Assembly: GCF_905404315.1 (NCBI RefSeq)
Contig: NC_066304.1
Coordinates: 2,418,001-2,482,000, forward strand
Source of the DNA: Leptidea sinapis
Taxonomy: Eukaryota; Arthropoda; Insecta; Lepidoptera; Pieridae
Direction of reading: 5' to 3'
DNA length: 64,000 bases
Below the pieces are notes generated by a model. The model made no database searches and had not been told where the DNA came from. It saw nothing but the letters and a program-made list of their open reading frames with translations. The translations under genes and the position numbers were made by a program. Each line of letters opens with the position of its first letter. Position 1 is the first letter of the stretch. Shown here one piece after another: positions 32,653 to 42,633 of this stretch.

Positions 32653-33285
32653 TTAGTTTGCCGATCCTCGGAAAGGAAACACCCACTGAGCTAATTGTCT
32701 TTTGGTTTCGGGTTCATAGCAATATATCCAGCTTTCATCACCTGTGACGATGTTAAATTCAGCATTTAAGTCACCGCCGTTGAACTTATCTAACATTTGG
32801 CGACACCAGTCCATGCGAAGGTGTTTCTGGTCGTCGGTAAAAGTATGGGGAATCCATCTGGTACAAGGCTTCCTGACGCCTAAATGTTCGTGTAATATTT
32901 TTTGAACTTGACTCATACCAATGCCTAGGCTTGCCAGTATCTGCTGATAGGTTACTCTCTTATCTTCCTCTATCATGCATCGCACGACTACTGAAGATAA
33001 CTGATGTTATCTTCAGTAGTCGCTGTTAAAGGACGTTCCTCACGCGGATCATCATTGAGATTGCTACGTCCACGCTTAAAGTCGTTAAACCAATTGTTAA
33101 TATTGGCACTAGATGGTGCTTCATTAAGAAATGCCAATCGCAGCCTATCATAGCTTTGTTGTTAAGTAAGCCCACAAGGAAAGTCATAATAAATCATTGA
33201 ACGAAAATTTTCTCGTATCAGGTTCATTTTCACATGTAACAAGAGTTTTAAATTTGCCGCCAATTCACAAAACCCAATGACAAAT
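32653..33285 (-). pseudogene. mariner-type transposase remnant
   Basis: Mariner transposase cuts and pastes its element at TA sites. The minus-strand ATG at 33226-33228 opens NLIRENFRSMIYYDF, the typical mariner N-terminus. A second piece holds the FNDFKRGRSNLNDDPREE-like HTH region. 32985-32653 then encodes YQQILASLGIGMSQVQKIL, HTFTDDQKHLRMDWC and VTGDESWIYCYEPETK, which includes the first catalytic Asp of the DD34D triad. The protein breaks off at QWVFPFRGSAN, so the second and third catalytic Asp are missing. Usual length is about 345 residues. Frames are broken at least twice, once by a 17-bp palindrome. Upstream ATTGGCGGCAAATTTAAAAC matches mariner 5' sequence. Confidence 0.85.
32985..33022. 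repeat. 17-bp perfect inverted repeat in mariner remnant
   Basis: CGACTACTGAAGATAAC, a 4-base TGAT loop, and its exact reverse complement. It lies inside the transposase reading frame, between the HTH region and the EEDKR block, and interrupts it. It looks like a fold-back duplication of transposase sequence. Confidence 0.85.
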
Positions 33286-33417
33286 GAATGCATATAGTAT
33301 ATTAGGTTACCAAAAGAGTTCTTAAATTGAAATTAAAAAAAAAAGTTTTCATTAGCAATATTTCTAACTGGCCTCTAAACATTTTAAGAATATTCCTGTA
33401 ATGCTAGACGTAAGTGT

Positions 33418-34541
33418 TGTAAATAAATTAATTAATAAATAAATTTTCAGTGTTACCCACGTACAACCAAAAGTGTCATTGATCATATTAATATGTTTCC
33501 ATGTAAAGAATCGCATTATCTCGGTAAACGAACACAAAGAGAATTTCTAGATGGAAAGCTTAATTACGCCAAAATGCATTGTTTATACTTAATCGAGATT
33601 AAGAATAACCCAGATTGTGAAAATGTTACTCCAGCATCCGAGAGATGGTACTGTAATATATTTACTACTGGCTTCTTCCAGCCAAAAAAAGAATTGTGCG
33701 AAACTTGTAGCTTGTAATAGGAGCAGGCTGATTCTGAAAACAAAAGAACAGTGGAAAAAAGAATATGAAAAGCACATTAAAACAAGGAGTTTATAATAAA
33801 AATTAAAAACCAAGAAAAAGAAGAATTTGATCCTAAAGAAAACACTGTGGCTTGTTTTGATTTGGAAAAAGTATTAAACTTGCCGCAATCAGAAGTTGGA
33901 GTATTCCATTATAAACGCAAGTACCCAGTGTATAATTTCACAGTATTTAAAATATTGACAAAAAGTGGTCATTGTGACATGCCCAAACAGCAAAAAGAGG
34001 TGCCAATGAAATAGCCAGCTATCTATGGTGTTACCTAAAAATTGAAACTGCGAAAGTAATCAAAGTAATTTCTTTTTATTCGGATAACTGCACTGGACAA
34101 AATCGTAATTGGTTTGTTTTTGCACTGTATATTCACGCATTTAAAGCATTAGGTATAAAAATTACGCACAGATTTTTACAGAAAGGTCATACCCAATATG
34201 AGTGTGACTCGATGCACTTCTGCTTTGAAAAAAGCAAAAATAATCACGTACACGTTATTCCAGAAGAAATATATGCAATCATTCGATATACAAAAGTACA
34301 AGGTCAAAAATACAACCTCAAAGAAATGAGTCACGACATTTTTTCCGATTTCAAAAAGCTTGTTGTCAACTATAAGAATCGGGAAACAGATGACTTCGGA
34401 AAGAAAGTAAGTTGGAGTAAAGTAAAAGAGATTTCGTCAGATCCTCAATGTCCGGGGCAAATAAAATGTGAATTCGATGACGAGACACCAATAATTGTAG
34501 ACACACATAGAGATAATATCATTATTTTGAACATTGCTTGA
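33418..34541 (+). pseudogene. Decayed spliced gene of an arthropod orphan family
   Basis: I do not know a named function. TTTTCAG ending at about 33451 looks like a splice acceptor. The frame after it reads TTKSVIDHINMFPCKESHY, KLNYAKMHCLY and TGFFQPKKELCETC, stopping at 33717. A second piece near 33829-33960 has a NTVACFDLEKVL block. A third frame, open from about 33993 to 34541, holds RGANEIASYLWCYL, YSDNCTGQNRNWFV, GHTQYECDSMHFCFEKSK and a C-terminus at 34541. This order (IxxHIxxFP, FFxPKKxxCxxC, CFDLEKV, SDNCxGQN, GHTQxExDSxH) is shared by a large uncharacterised family that I recall from aphids and other insects. The conserved Asp and His residues suggest a nuclease or transposase-like fold (inference). 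At least two frameshifts make this copy dead. Confidence 0.65.
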
Positions 34542-34883
34542 TTAAAATAATAAAAATTGAATAACCCTGTTTGTTTTCAATTTCTCTAAATTAGTTTGTC
34601 CCTATATTTATAGTTTAGACTAACATACACGCACATAATAGACTATTTACTGTAAGAAGTAGGTATTACATGAAACAAATTAAATATTCGGTTACTTTCC
34701 GCATTATAAGAGCTATTTTTATAAAAACACTTACTAAACTATAATAAACAGCTCCCTAGAAATACGTAACTCTATGTACAAAAAAGGAATTTCCGTTAAA
34801 TAACAACGTGATTATACATACAACTCCAGATTATAATGAAATATAAGAGAGTATAAAGCCGTAAGTAGAGTTAAATTAGTTCA
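34542..34883. other. AT-rich DNA, nothing recognised
   Basis: No gene or named repeat. Confidence 0.5.
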
Positions 34884-35278
34884 TATATATTTTTTTTTAT
34901 TATGAAAAATAGCATTACAATTTATTATTATATAACAGGCCAAAAACCACAGAGGTTTGTCCGGCATGTTAGAAGAAATACTATTATCGCCTACAATAAA
35001 TATTAATATTAACTTATAAATACACAATTTAATAATATAGGTACAATACAAACGAAAAAAAAATGTAGGTACAACAACATCAGTACTTATTGTAGCACGG
35101 GTGAGTCGCATGGCCTGCCACCGCAATTAATACCGCAATATTGATTTTTTGAGTGACCGTCTGTTTAGATATATTAATTAGTAAACAATACTCAACTTTA
35201 TAACGAATAGTTAAGTACTCAATTGCGGATAGCACATCACGCTACGCACTAATCATGGCTTCGACAACGAAAGGCAAC

Positions 35279-37400
35279 TCAAGACATACAGTTATGACCA
35301 ATATACAGGTTGTTTAAAAAGAATAACTTTAATTTTGTTTTAATATTTTTTGTATTTATCTTGTTTCTTATTTCTGGATTGATTGTATTAAGTAGGCAGG
35401 GTACTAAGTATGCTGTAGTTCTCTCACCGTATACATTTTTGGCTTTCACCGTTTTATAAAATTTATTTGTTTGATTGCGTGTAATGGTTTCATGATTATA
35501 TTTTTGTAGAATGTTCTCATTGAACATTTGTTCTTTTAATATATTGTAGTAAAATTTAGATTGTACTGGTAGCACCTTACAGTGTTTGAATAAATTGAAC
35601 TCATCATTTTGGTTAGTTTCTTTAATGTTTTTTGAAACAATTTGTTTTAAATTTCTGTTTTGCAACCTTTCGATCTCATTTAAATACGTTTTGTAAGTTC
35701 TACCGTACGAACTAATACCATAACTTACTATTGTATCGGCCAATGTGTTATAAAGCAACAGTAAAATTTTATAAGGTAGTTTACTTTTAATTATTTTAAT
35801 ATTTGCGAGGAAAGCTCTAAGCTTATCACAAACTGAATTTATTTGAGGGTGCCAGTTAAATTTATGGTCTATAATTAATCCAAGATATGTGTGCGTAGTA
35901 ACCGAGTCAATTGTAGGATAGCTGCAAATACTAGGGTCCAAGTTGTGGTGAAAGCAAATATATGTATATATAATATATATAAATGCGCTTTTACTATTTG
36001 GGTAGTATCAATTGTTGATTTTATGTACGGGGATCGAATATGTATTAGTTTGGTTTTTTTAGCGTTTAGGACAAGTCCGTTGTCATGGCACCATTTATTG
36101 ATAAAATCAAAGTCGCTTTAAAGTTTATCGAGAGCATCTTGATATTCTTTTCACCTGTTAACAGACATGTGTCATCTGCATATTGGTATGAGGTGCAATA
36201 TTTTAGAGTGTTCTAAAATATTGCATTGACATAAGCGTCATGTCATTGACATAAGCAATGAAATGAAGCGGACCGAGCACTGATCCCTGAGCTGTGCCTT
36301 CCGTGACGGAAATCACCTTGCTAGAAGCATTTAGAACCTTTACATAATATGACATTGAAGTAGATGACCTCTTATACCGGAGTCTTCTAATTTGTTTATT
36401 AAGCAACCATGATCTAAAGTATCAAAAGCCCTGGAGAAATCTAAAAAATAGTGCTAGCACATGCTTCCTATTATCCAGGTATTGGTTAACAGTATCCGAA
36501 AAATCTGATAGAAGGGATGTTGTGCTCTTTTTTGGCTGAAAACCATATTGACTCTTACATATTATTTTATGTTTAGAATAAAATGACGCATCAGGGCACT
36601 TATGTATTTCTCCACTACCTTATAGAAAATAGTAGTAGAAATGGGTTGATAATTACTTACTTCATCTTGTTTACCATTTTTATATATGGGGCGAATAAAA
36701 CTTAGCTTTAATTCGTCAGGGTAATTTGCTGTTAGAATGCTGCAATTAATAAGATGTGAGATTGTATTTCATATTTTGGTAGAAATAGATTTAAAATCTT
36801 TAATTTTTATACTGTCAGTACCGGGAGCTTTTGAGTTATTCAAGTTACTGATAATTTTCTCTACTGATTCTTTTTGCCAGCTTTTCTGAAGTTTAAGCTC
36901 ACATTAGAAAATATATTGTTAGTTTTATGTTTTAATAATAATAATTTGACGTCACAGGTTGGGAGTATAGATTTTACTGCGCATGTAAAGCGATTTGCAA
37001 TGTTCGAGTGTGATTCTTTTGCCGTATTAAATGCATTAGATATAACATCATCAATACTATGCGAAATTCTACCACAAACAGAATTTATTATTCGCCATAA
37101 TTCCCTGGGATTTTTTGCATTGATATTAATTTTGTTTTGATAGAATTTATTTCGCTCTAGTTCCACTATTTTATTTATTTTATTTCGAATTTTATTATAT
37201 CTAAGACAAAGACACACGTTTGATGTATCTTTTTTCCATTCTTTGAAAATATTTTCCCTTTGATTTGATAATTGAATAATATACAGTTTTATCCATGGTT
37301 GCTTAAAATTCTTCACTTTGTATTTATCGTTATTAGGTCTGCGGGATTTAGTATACGCATGTTGAAAACCTGAATTTATAAAGTTATATATTTTGGACAT
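35279..37400 (-). pseudogene. LINE reverse transcriptase with linker, broken
   Basis: 37400-36861 (179 codons) is the basic linker between endonuclease and RT (RNKFYQNKININAKNPRELW is typical). The RT core lies at about 36800-36150 in several frames: EGTAQGSVLGPLHFIAYVND at 36203-36406, then a YADDT catalytic box around 36170-36190 out of that frame. 35941-35279 (220 codons) is the thumb/C-terminus, with THTYLGLIIDHKFNWHPQI and IVSYGISSYGRT. Frameshifts lie around 36860, 36410, 36200 and 35945. The protein is not functional. Confidence 0.75.
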
Positions 37401-37419
37401 GTCATATTTACTATGCTAG

Positions 37420-38266
37420 ACCAGTCTATTTCATTTAATTCTTGTTGCAAGGTTTCACTATCACAATAATAAAGTTTTTTTTTTGTTGGAACACGCTGTA
37501 TATTTGCTCATGCCTGGACACTCGCAAGCTACTACAATAACACGATATCTGCCAGAACTGTATCGACAGTCGCCGTACACGGATTCAAATGAATGAGACG
37601 CGTAAACAAATGGTCAATGCAACTTTTTGTGACTTTATTTAATCTTAATTCGATTCTAGTGTAATCTGATATCCCCATAATGAATCCGAGTTCGGAGAGC
37701 ATGTCCAAATACTTAGTTTTTGTGCTGTGGTCACATTTTAAGTTAATATTCGTGTCACCTAACACGAATGCATCATCAGTTTTAACATTACGTAAAATTA
37801 GTGATAATTCGTTTATGAAAGTTAATTTATCCGTGTGTGGTGGTCTATATATTGCACAGAGAGTGACCGGGTGATTATTTGCATCAATTAACGTGCCAGT
37901 TATTGTCTAAAAAGCTTGTTGTTTTGGTGGATATTGTTGTAAATTTAAGATTATTTTTAACGTAGACTATTATTCCTCCTCCCTTTGTTTAGAGCGAAGC
38001 TCACTGTGCATTCTATAGCCTGGTATATTATATAAATTGATGGTACTATTTTTTAAGTTGACCTCCGTTAATACAATTAAATCAATAGGAGTTTTACATG
38101 ATTTGATCAAGACTAATAACTTATCATAATTGTTGATTAAAGATCGAATGTTTACATGCACACATAACAAGTGAACTGGGTTAAATGGAACAGAATTGAC
38201 GAATGTATTTATGGTTGAACAATTAAATAATTCAGTACTTTTGATGGAAGTGCTTACAGTATCCAT
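37420..38266 (-). pseudogene. LINE endonuclease (APE-type), broken
   Basis: APE-type endonucleases nick the target DNA to prime reverse transcription. 38266-37970 encodes VHVNIRSLINNYDKLLVL and PIDLIVLTEVNL, matching the N-terminal N-x-R-S and E-x-x-L motifs. The Glu in LTEVNL is the catalytic Glu position. 37765-37532 encodes GDTNINLKCDHS and a SCIDHLFTR block, matching the GDxN and S-x-I-D-H motifs near the C-terminus. Between these pieces the frame is broken near 37960 and 37900, and the middle portion is poorly preserved. The intact length would be about 230-250 residues. Confidence 0.7.
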
Positions 38267-38341
38267 TATTATAAAGTAATAGTCTTATTGTTAAATAAAA
38301 TCTAGTGATCTGAAGTAGATACACAGCTAATAATTTATTAT

Positions 38342-39322
38342 TGTTTACTTGCTAGGGATTCAATATCTGATAGAAAGCGTATAATGTGAGGGCGGCTCTT
38401 ATCATCTGTTTTTTTAACATGAATAGTACCTGATTTACACCAAATGAATTTTTAGGTATCTTTCAACTTTAGTTTAGCATTGTATAGTAGATTTTTTGTT
38501 CGGTAGGTAAGTGCTTCACGTATAAATACTCGACGAGCAGCTTGGTCTGCAGGAGCTCTCTGTACGATATCTCCAGCTGTAATATCCTTACACTTAGAAG
38601 ACACCAACCACTAGTTACGCACTGAATCGGACTTTACTTTAACTAATGTGTCCTGGGTGAGGGCGGTCCTTTGACTTAGGCATTCGGCGACAGGTTACAA
38701 TATCAGACGGGTTCACTTCCAGTTTTTGAGCTATACATTGCATTACTTGATCCAGACTCATATTAGGGATTTCTGGAACGCCTGCTATTTCTATAGTACT
38801 AACCAAAATTTTTTGTTCGATACCACTAATCTGTTGCTCTGCTGGGGCTGGACGGAGTTCTAGGTTTTTATTTCTATTTATCAGTTCAATATTTTTGGTA
38901 CGAAGTGATTTTATGGTAACATCTTGATGTCTTATAATTTATTCTAAATCTGTAATTTGGCCGTTCATGTGGTCCATTGCGCTCGTTAGTTCGTATAATT
39001 CCGTTTTAATTACTTTTTGCATTTCACGAGTGATACTGGCAACTAGCTTTTTATGGTTAAGTACTGAGTGTGGTCCAGTATCTTCCTCGTCGGAACTGGC
39101 TTCAGGAGGTATAAAGAAAGATGTGCGGCGGGTTATATTGCCAAGACACTGTTCACAACTCCATTCTAAGCCTTCAGAATTTCGAAGTGCCGCTAATTGT
39201 TTAGCGGTAAGCTTTGCACATGTACTTGTTGCATGCACGGATTTATTACAGCGGCTACATTCTAATCCTGGTAGCTTTTGTGTTATATTTTTATCACAAT
39301 TCACACACTTTTTACTCGGCAT
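38342..39322 (-). pseudogene. LINE ORF1: PHD-type finger plus FP-like domain
   Basis: ORF1 proteins bind the element RNA and assist reverse transcription. Residues 6-59 of the 127-residue intact start show C6-C9-C22-C25-H30-C35-C56-C59 with a Trp at 54, two residues before Cys56. This is the C4HC3 pattern of a PHD finger. An acidic stretch and a likely coiled coil (VASITREMQKVIKTELYE) follow. After a stop at 38939 other frames continue with a region reading STIEIAGVPEI, then a basic DKSRPHIIRFLSDIESLASKQ end near 38342. That layout resembles the baculovirus FP-like ORF1 domain found in some insect LINEs (family knowledge). The frame is broken at least twice. Confidence 0.65.
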
Positions 39323-39345
39323 TATGTCTAACTAAGTCTAACTTT

Positions 39346-39675
39346 ATAATTTCTACAGAAAAAACGAATATATGAATAGCACACGTGGTAAGGTTAAAAA
39401 AATTTCAAAATACATAACGAGAAAGCAATAATTGTAATTACCCCTGCAAATAGTGTTTCGTGGAATACAGAAGTAACCGTGTTTTTTTCGATTATCTCGA
39501 AGTACATCAAGCTGTTCCTAAATTAAATAACACGTGTAGTTTAAGGCAACTGTGATCTACAATTTTCTCTTTGAAACTTATTTCTAGAGATCATAATAAA
39601 AATGTAGCACAGTTTTTTTAAGCTCCTGAAAAATTGGTGAAAATCACTTACTTCCTTTCTCCAGGAATAGTGCGA
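39346..39675. other. AT-rich DNA, nothing recognised
   Basis: May contain the 5' UTR of the LINE ending at 39345. No gene or named repeat seen. Confidence 0.4.
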
Positions 39676-39740
39676 TATGCTTAACTTGGGGCAAGATAAT
39701 TTGTGTAAAAAGTGTGTCAATATTATTATTATTATTATTT
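39676..39740 (+). mobile_element. tRNA-derived SINE (family S), 3' end
   Basis: GCTTAACTTGGGGCAAGATA, ATTTGTGTAAAAAGTGTGTC and AATATTATTATTATTATTATT form the 3' end of the same SINE family whose 5' part is at 32007. The ATT repeat is its tail. The tRNA-like head is missing. Confidence 0.7.
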
Positions 39741-39756
39741 GAATTTCGTAATACAT

Positions 39757-40050
39757 TTGTTTTGAACATTATCTGGGATCTTGTTGTAAATGCATATACA
39801 ACGCTCCACAAAAGTCTTACTAAATCGACTTAGGCGAGAGTAAGCAGTTTATGTTTGTTCCCAGTGTTAATATTATGGTTATGACAGTTTCTAGCAAATT
39901 CACTTATGTACCTATTTACATACATTAACATTATCAAGAATATATTGAGAGACAAATGTCATGATATTCATTTCTTTAAATTTTGATCTCAACAATTCTT
40001 TAGGACCTAGGTTATTGATAGCTCGAATGACCCGCTTCTGCATTCATTTC
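39757..40050 (-). pseudogene. LINE-D fragment, RT C-terminus
   Basis: The reverse complement reads CAGAAGCGGGTCATTCGAGC, TATCAATAACCTAGGTCCTA and AAATTTAAAGAAATGAATAT, then a CTGTCATAACCATAATATTA block, matching the same region of the LINE-D copy at 22274-22500. There are no intact frames and no 3' tail. Confidence 0.7.
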
Positions 40051-40133
40051 TCAACCGATTACACGGTTATTTGTAGGAAGACAAGAGCAAATCAGGAAGC
40101 GGGTCACTAATATCTGCCACTACTACTAGCCAC

Positions 40134-40330
40134 AACCTGAGAGTTGAACAAAGCAAACAGAATTGTATAACGAGGCGGTACTCGAACGGTTAGCTCAGTT
40201 GGTTAGAGCACCAGCACGGAACGCCGGAGGTCGTGGGTTCGAATCCCGCATCGTTTATAAAATTTTGTTTTTCAAATTTTATTTGTGTATTAGTCCTAGA
40301 AGTGAGGGTTTTCACATTAAAAACATAACA
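40134..40330 (+). mobile_element. Family E tRNA-derived SINE, best copy
   Basis: Head GAGAGTTGAACAAAGC, then a tRNA-like body: GGTTAGCTCAGTTGGTTAGA (A box) and GGTTCGAATCCCGCATCGTT (B box), separated by about 45 bp, followed by TATAAAATTTTG and an AT tail ending GAAGTGAGGGTTTTCACA. Both pol III boxes look intact. The presence of the same tail in several copies argues for a SINE rather than a tRNA gene. Confidence 0.8.
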
Positions 40331-40385
40331 TATTGTTTAGATTTACAAGAGCGACATCTCAAGTAAATTTCCTAATATGCAGGAG

Positions 40386-40460
40386 GCATACGCCGGAGGT
40401 CGTGGGTTCGAATCCCGCATCGTTCATAAAATTTTGTTTTTCAAATTTTATTTGTGTAAA
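40386..40460 (+). mobile_element. Family E SINE, tandem partial copy
   Basis: CGCCGGAGGTCGTGGGTTCG and AATCCCGCATCGTTCATAAA followed by TTTTGTTTTTCAAATTTTAT repeat 40226-40289 almost exactly, with only one or two changes. A recent local tandem duplication of the B-box half is likely. Confidence 0.8.
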
Positions 40461-40889
40461 TTTATAATATCAGGAATGAAAAAAACTTCTTAAAAAATTA
40501 AAAAAAAAAATAGTGAGTAGTCTTACCCCTTTCAGGTTATTTGCATCGGGCTGGTGTCGCAATTCCACCGCATCCCTGTAATCTGTTTTGGAAACCTCGC
40601 CTATACTTGTAACATAAATTAGCTACAGTAAGCTCCTAATGGGAAGACCAAATAAATGGACCACGTCGGCTGTTACTATCAAACGCTGACTACCAAAATT
40701 CAGAATGAAACGGAAGTTTAATAAGAGGTCGAGCGCGCGATTACCACAGACTATTAAAACTGTTTTACCTTCAGACTTTGACAATAACCAAAGCCATAAA
40801 TTAGAGGAATTAAAGAAGTTATTTTTTTTTTGATGCGGATACTTTTATTATAACTTTTGTTTAATACAATGTTGTATTGTATCTGTAGG
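40461..40889. other. AT-rich DNA, nothing recognised
   Basis: No supported gene. 40640-40850 could be upstream RTE-like LINE sequence but I see no RT motif in it. Confidence 0.4.
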
Positions 40890-42110
40890 GCTATCCATAG
40901 AAGCTATAGTATATAAGCTGTTTTCTAGGGTTATCACGAATCGTCTAGTGCGCAGGTTTGACGACTTCCAGACTCCCGAACAAGCCGGATTCCGAAAAGG
41001 CTTTAGCACCATAGGCCACACACACACGCTGCGGCAGGTTATACGTAAGACGGCGGAGTATAACTTGCCACTATGCTTGGCGTTCGTGGACTACGAGAAA
41101 GCCTTTGATTCGATCGAGACCTGGGTGATGCCTCAGTCTTTTCAGAGGTGCCACATTGAGTATTCATAATATATCGAAGCGTTGAAGTGTTTGTATAGTA
41201 ACGCCATCATGTCAGTCAGTCTCCACTATCAGTTCTCCTAGCGTATCTGATTACATCTAGGAGTCAGACAAGGCAGTGTCATATTGCCAAAGCTGTCACC
41301 GCTGTATTGGAAGATGTCTTTAAGCTTCTGGACTGGAACAGGCTGGGCATAACTATTAAGAGCCAGTAAACCACTCACCTTCGATACGCAGACTATATCG
41401 TAATCATGGCAGATACCATGGAAGCCTTAAGCCACATGCTCGATGAAACCAATACCGCTTCCCAAGGAGTAAGTTTCAAATAGAATGGACAAGATGAAGA
41501 TCATGTCTAAATGTGCCCATGTCACACCTACTCCCGTAACAGTCGGGAACTGTACTCTCGAAATTTTTGATGAGTATCTTGGACAAATAATCCAGTTCCA
41601 CGTACTACAAAGCTGTGGAATGAACTTCCTTGTGCGGTGTTTCCGGGACGATACGACATGGGTACCTTCAAAAAAAGCGCGTACACCTTCCTTAAAGGCC
41701 GGCAACGCTCCTGTGATTCCTCTGGTGTTGCAAGAGAGTATGGGCGGCGGTGATCACTTAACAACAGGTGACCCGTACGCTCGTTTGTCCTCCTATTCCA
41801 GCCTAACCAGTTAGACATGTCCAATTTCGGGAAAGAGCTGTCATTGGTCGAACTAGGATGGGCTGAAGTCCAAAATACCACTGTCTGAATACGCAGGTTT
41901 TTAACCAGTGTGTTTTGGCAGTGATGACATATTGAACACAGACGTGGTCGAGTACTATGGGCCTTATGATTAGGAGAAAGCTCACTGACGCTCAGAGGGC
42001 AATAGAGAGGGCTATGCTTAGAATGGTTGGAATCAATCTTCTTTTTAAAAAACTTTGAGATTCGTATATGACATGGGGACATAAATCACCTTTCTTTGTA
42101 TACGGAACGT
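40890..42110 (+). mobile_element. RTE-like LINE fragment split by LINE-C
   Basis: Plus-strand remnant of an RT in several frames. 40900-41169 holds FDDFQTPEQAGFRKGFST and LCLAFVDYEKAFDSIE, the RT palm block with the first catalytic Asp. 41485-41595 holds a CAHVTPTPVTVGNCTLE block and DEYLGQIIQ. 41801-42060 resumes with SNFGKELSLVELGWAE-like sequence and a GLMIRRKLTDAQRAIERAM-like end. The catalytic YADD region near 41380 is degraded. Positions 41596-41800 are an inserted LINE-C end. The order is that of RTE-clade elements. Confidence 0.75.
41596..41800 (+). mobile_element. LINE-C 3' end nested in RTE-like LINE, copy 4
   Basis: TTCCACGTACTACAAAGCTG, ACTTCCTTGTGCGGTGTTTC, AAAGGCCGGCAACGCTCCTG and TTGTCCTCCTATTCCA. 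The RTE-like coding text stops at the GQIIQ codons just before and resumes just after, so the LINE-C piece inserted into an existing RTE-like copy. It has lost the A-rich end. Confidence 0.8.
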
Positions 42111-42324
42111 AATTAGCGGGGAATTGATTTCGTAAATGGCAAAACAGTTCAATAAAGCTCAACTTCTCCCGGTAATTGCGAAAGTAATAATACCGGTATT
42201 TCGTCTAATGGATTAGATTTATCCCGAGAATTATGACTTTAATTTAAGACTATTCTTGTGTTACGTATAAATATTGTTTTTAGAATAATTGTTGTGGGTG
42301 TAAATCAGTACCCAGCATTTTATC

Positions 42325-42633
42325 TTTTTTTTTATGACGATAAGGGACGAGACGAGCAGGACGTTCAACTGATGGTTATTGATACGCCCTGCCCATTACA
42401 ATGCAGTGCCCCTGAGGATTCTTATTAAACACAAAAATTCTGAATGGCACTAAAATTGCGCTCGTCACCTTGAGACATAGTATGTTAAGTCTCATTTGTC
42501 CAGTAATTTCACTAGCTACGGGCCCATTAGACCAAAACACAATAATGCTTACGCATTACTGCTTCACGGTAGAAATAGGTGCCGTAGTGGTACCCATAAT
42601 CTAACCGGCATCCACTGCAAAGAAGCCTCCCAC
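42325..42633 (+). repeat. Family B interspersed repeat
   Basis: Nearly full length: TTTTTTTTTATGACGATAAG, GGACGAGACGAGCAGGACGT, TCAACTGATGGTTATTGATA, GCGCTCGTCACCTTGAGACA, CTAGCTACGGGCCCATTAGA and AAGAAGCCTCCCAC. Confidence 0.8.

Larger units (their letters stand above)
34884..39345 (-). mobile_element. Near full-length LINE with PHD-type ORF1 (CR1/Jockey group)
   Basis: About 4.4 kb on the minus strand. From 39322 downward come ORF1, then an apurinic-type endonuclease (38266 to about 37420), a linker (37400-36861), an RT (about 36800-35950) and an RT C-terminus (to 35279). A 3' UTR of about 390 bp follows and ends in an A-rich CATAATAAAAAAAAA stretch near 34884. It is the only LINE in the window with both ORF regions. 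The 5' boundary and target duplications are not clear. Confidence 0.75.

Noticed and set aside
38967..39335. 122-codon plus frame
   Set aside because: Antisense of the PHD-finger ORF1.
40180..40262. Possible functional tRNA gene
   Set aside because: Same head and tail recur in family E copies at 10695, 16106 and 16319, and the arms do not fold as a complete cloverleaf by eye.
41528..42082. 184-codon minus frame
   Set aside because: Antisense shadow of the RTE-like and LINE-C sequences on the plus strand.
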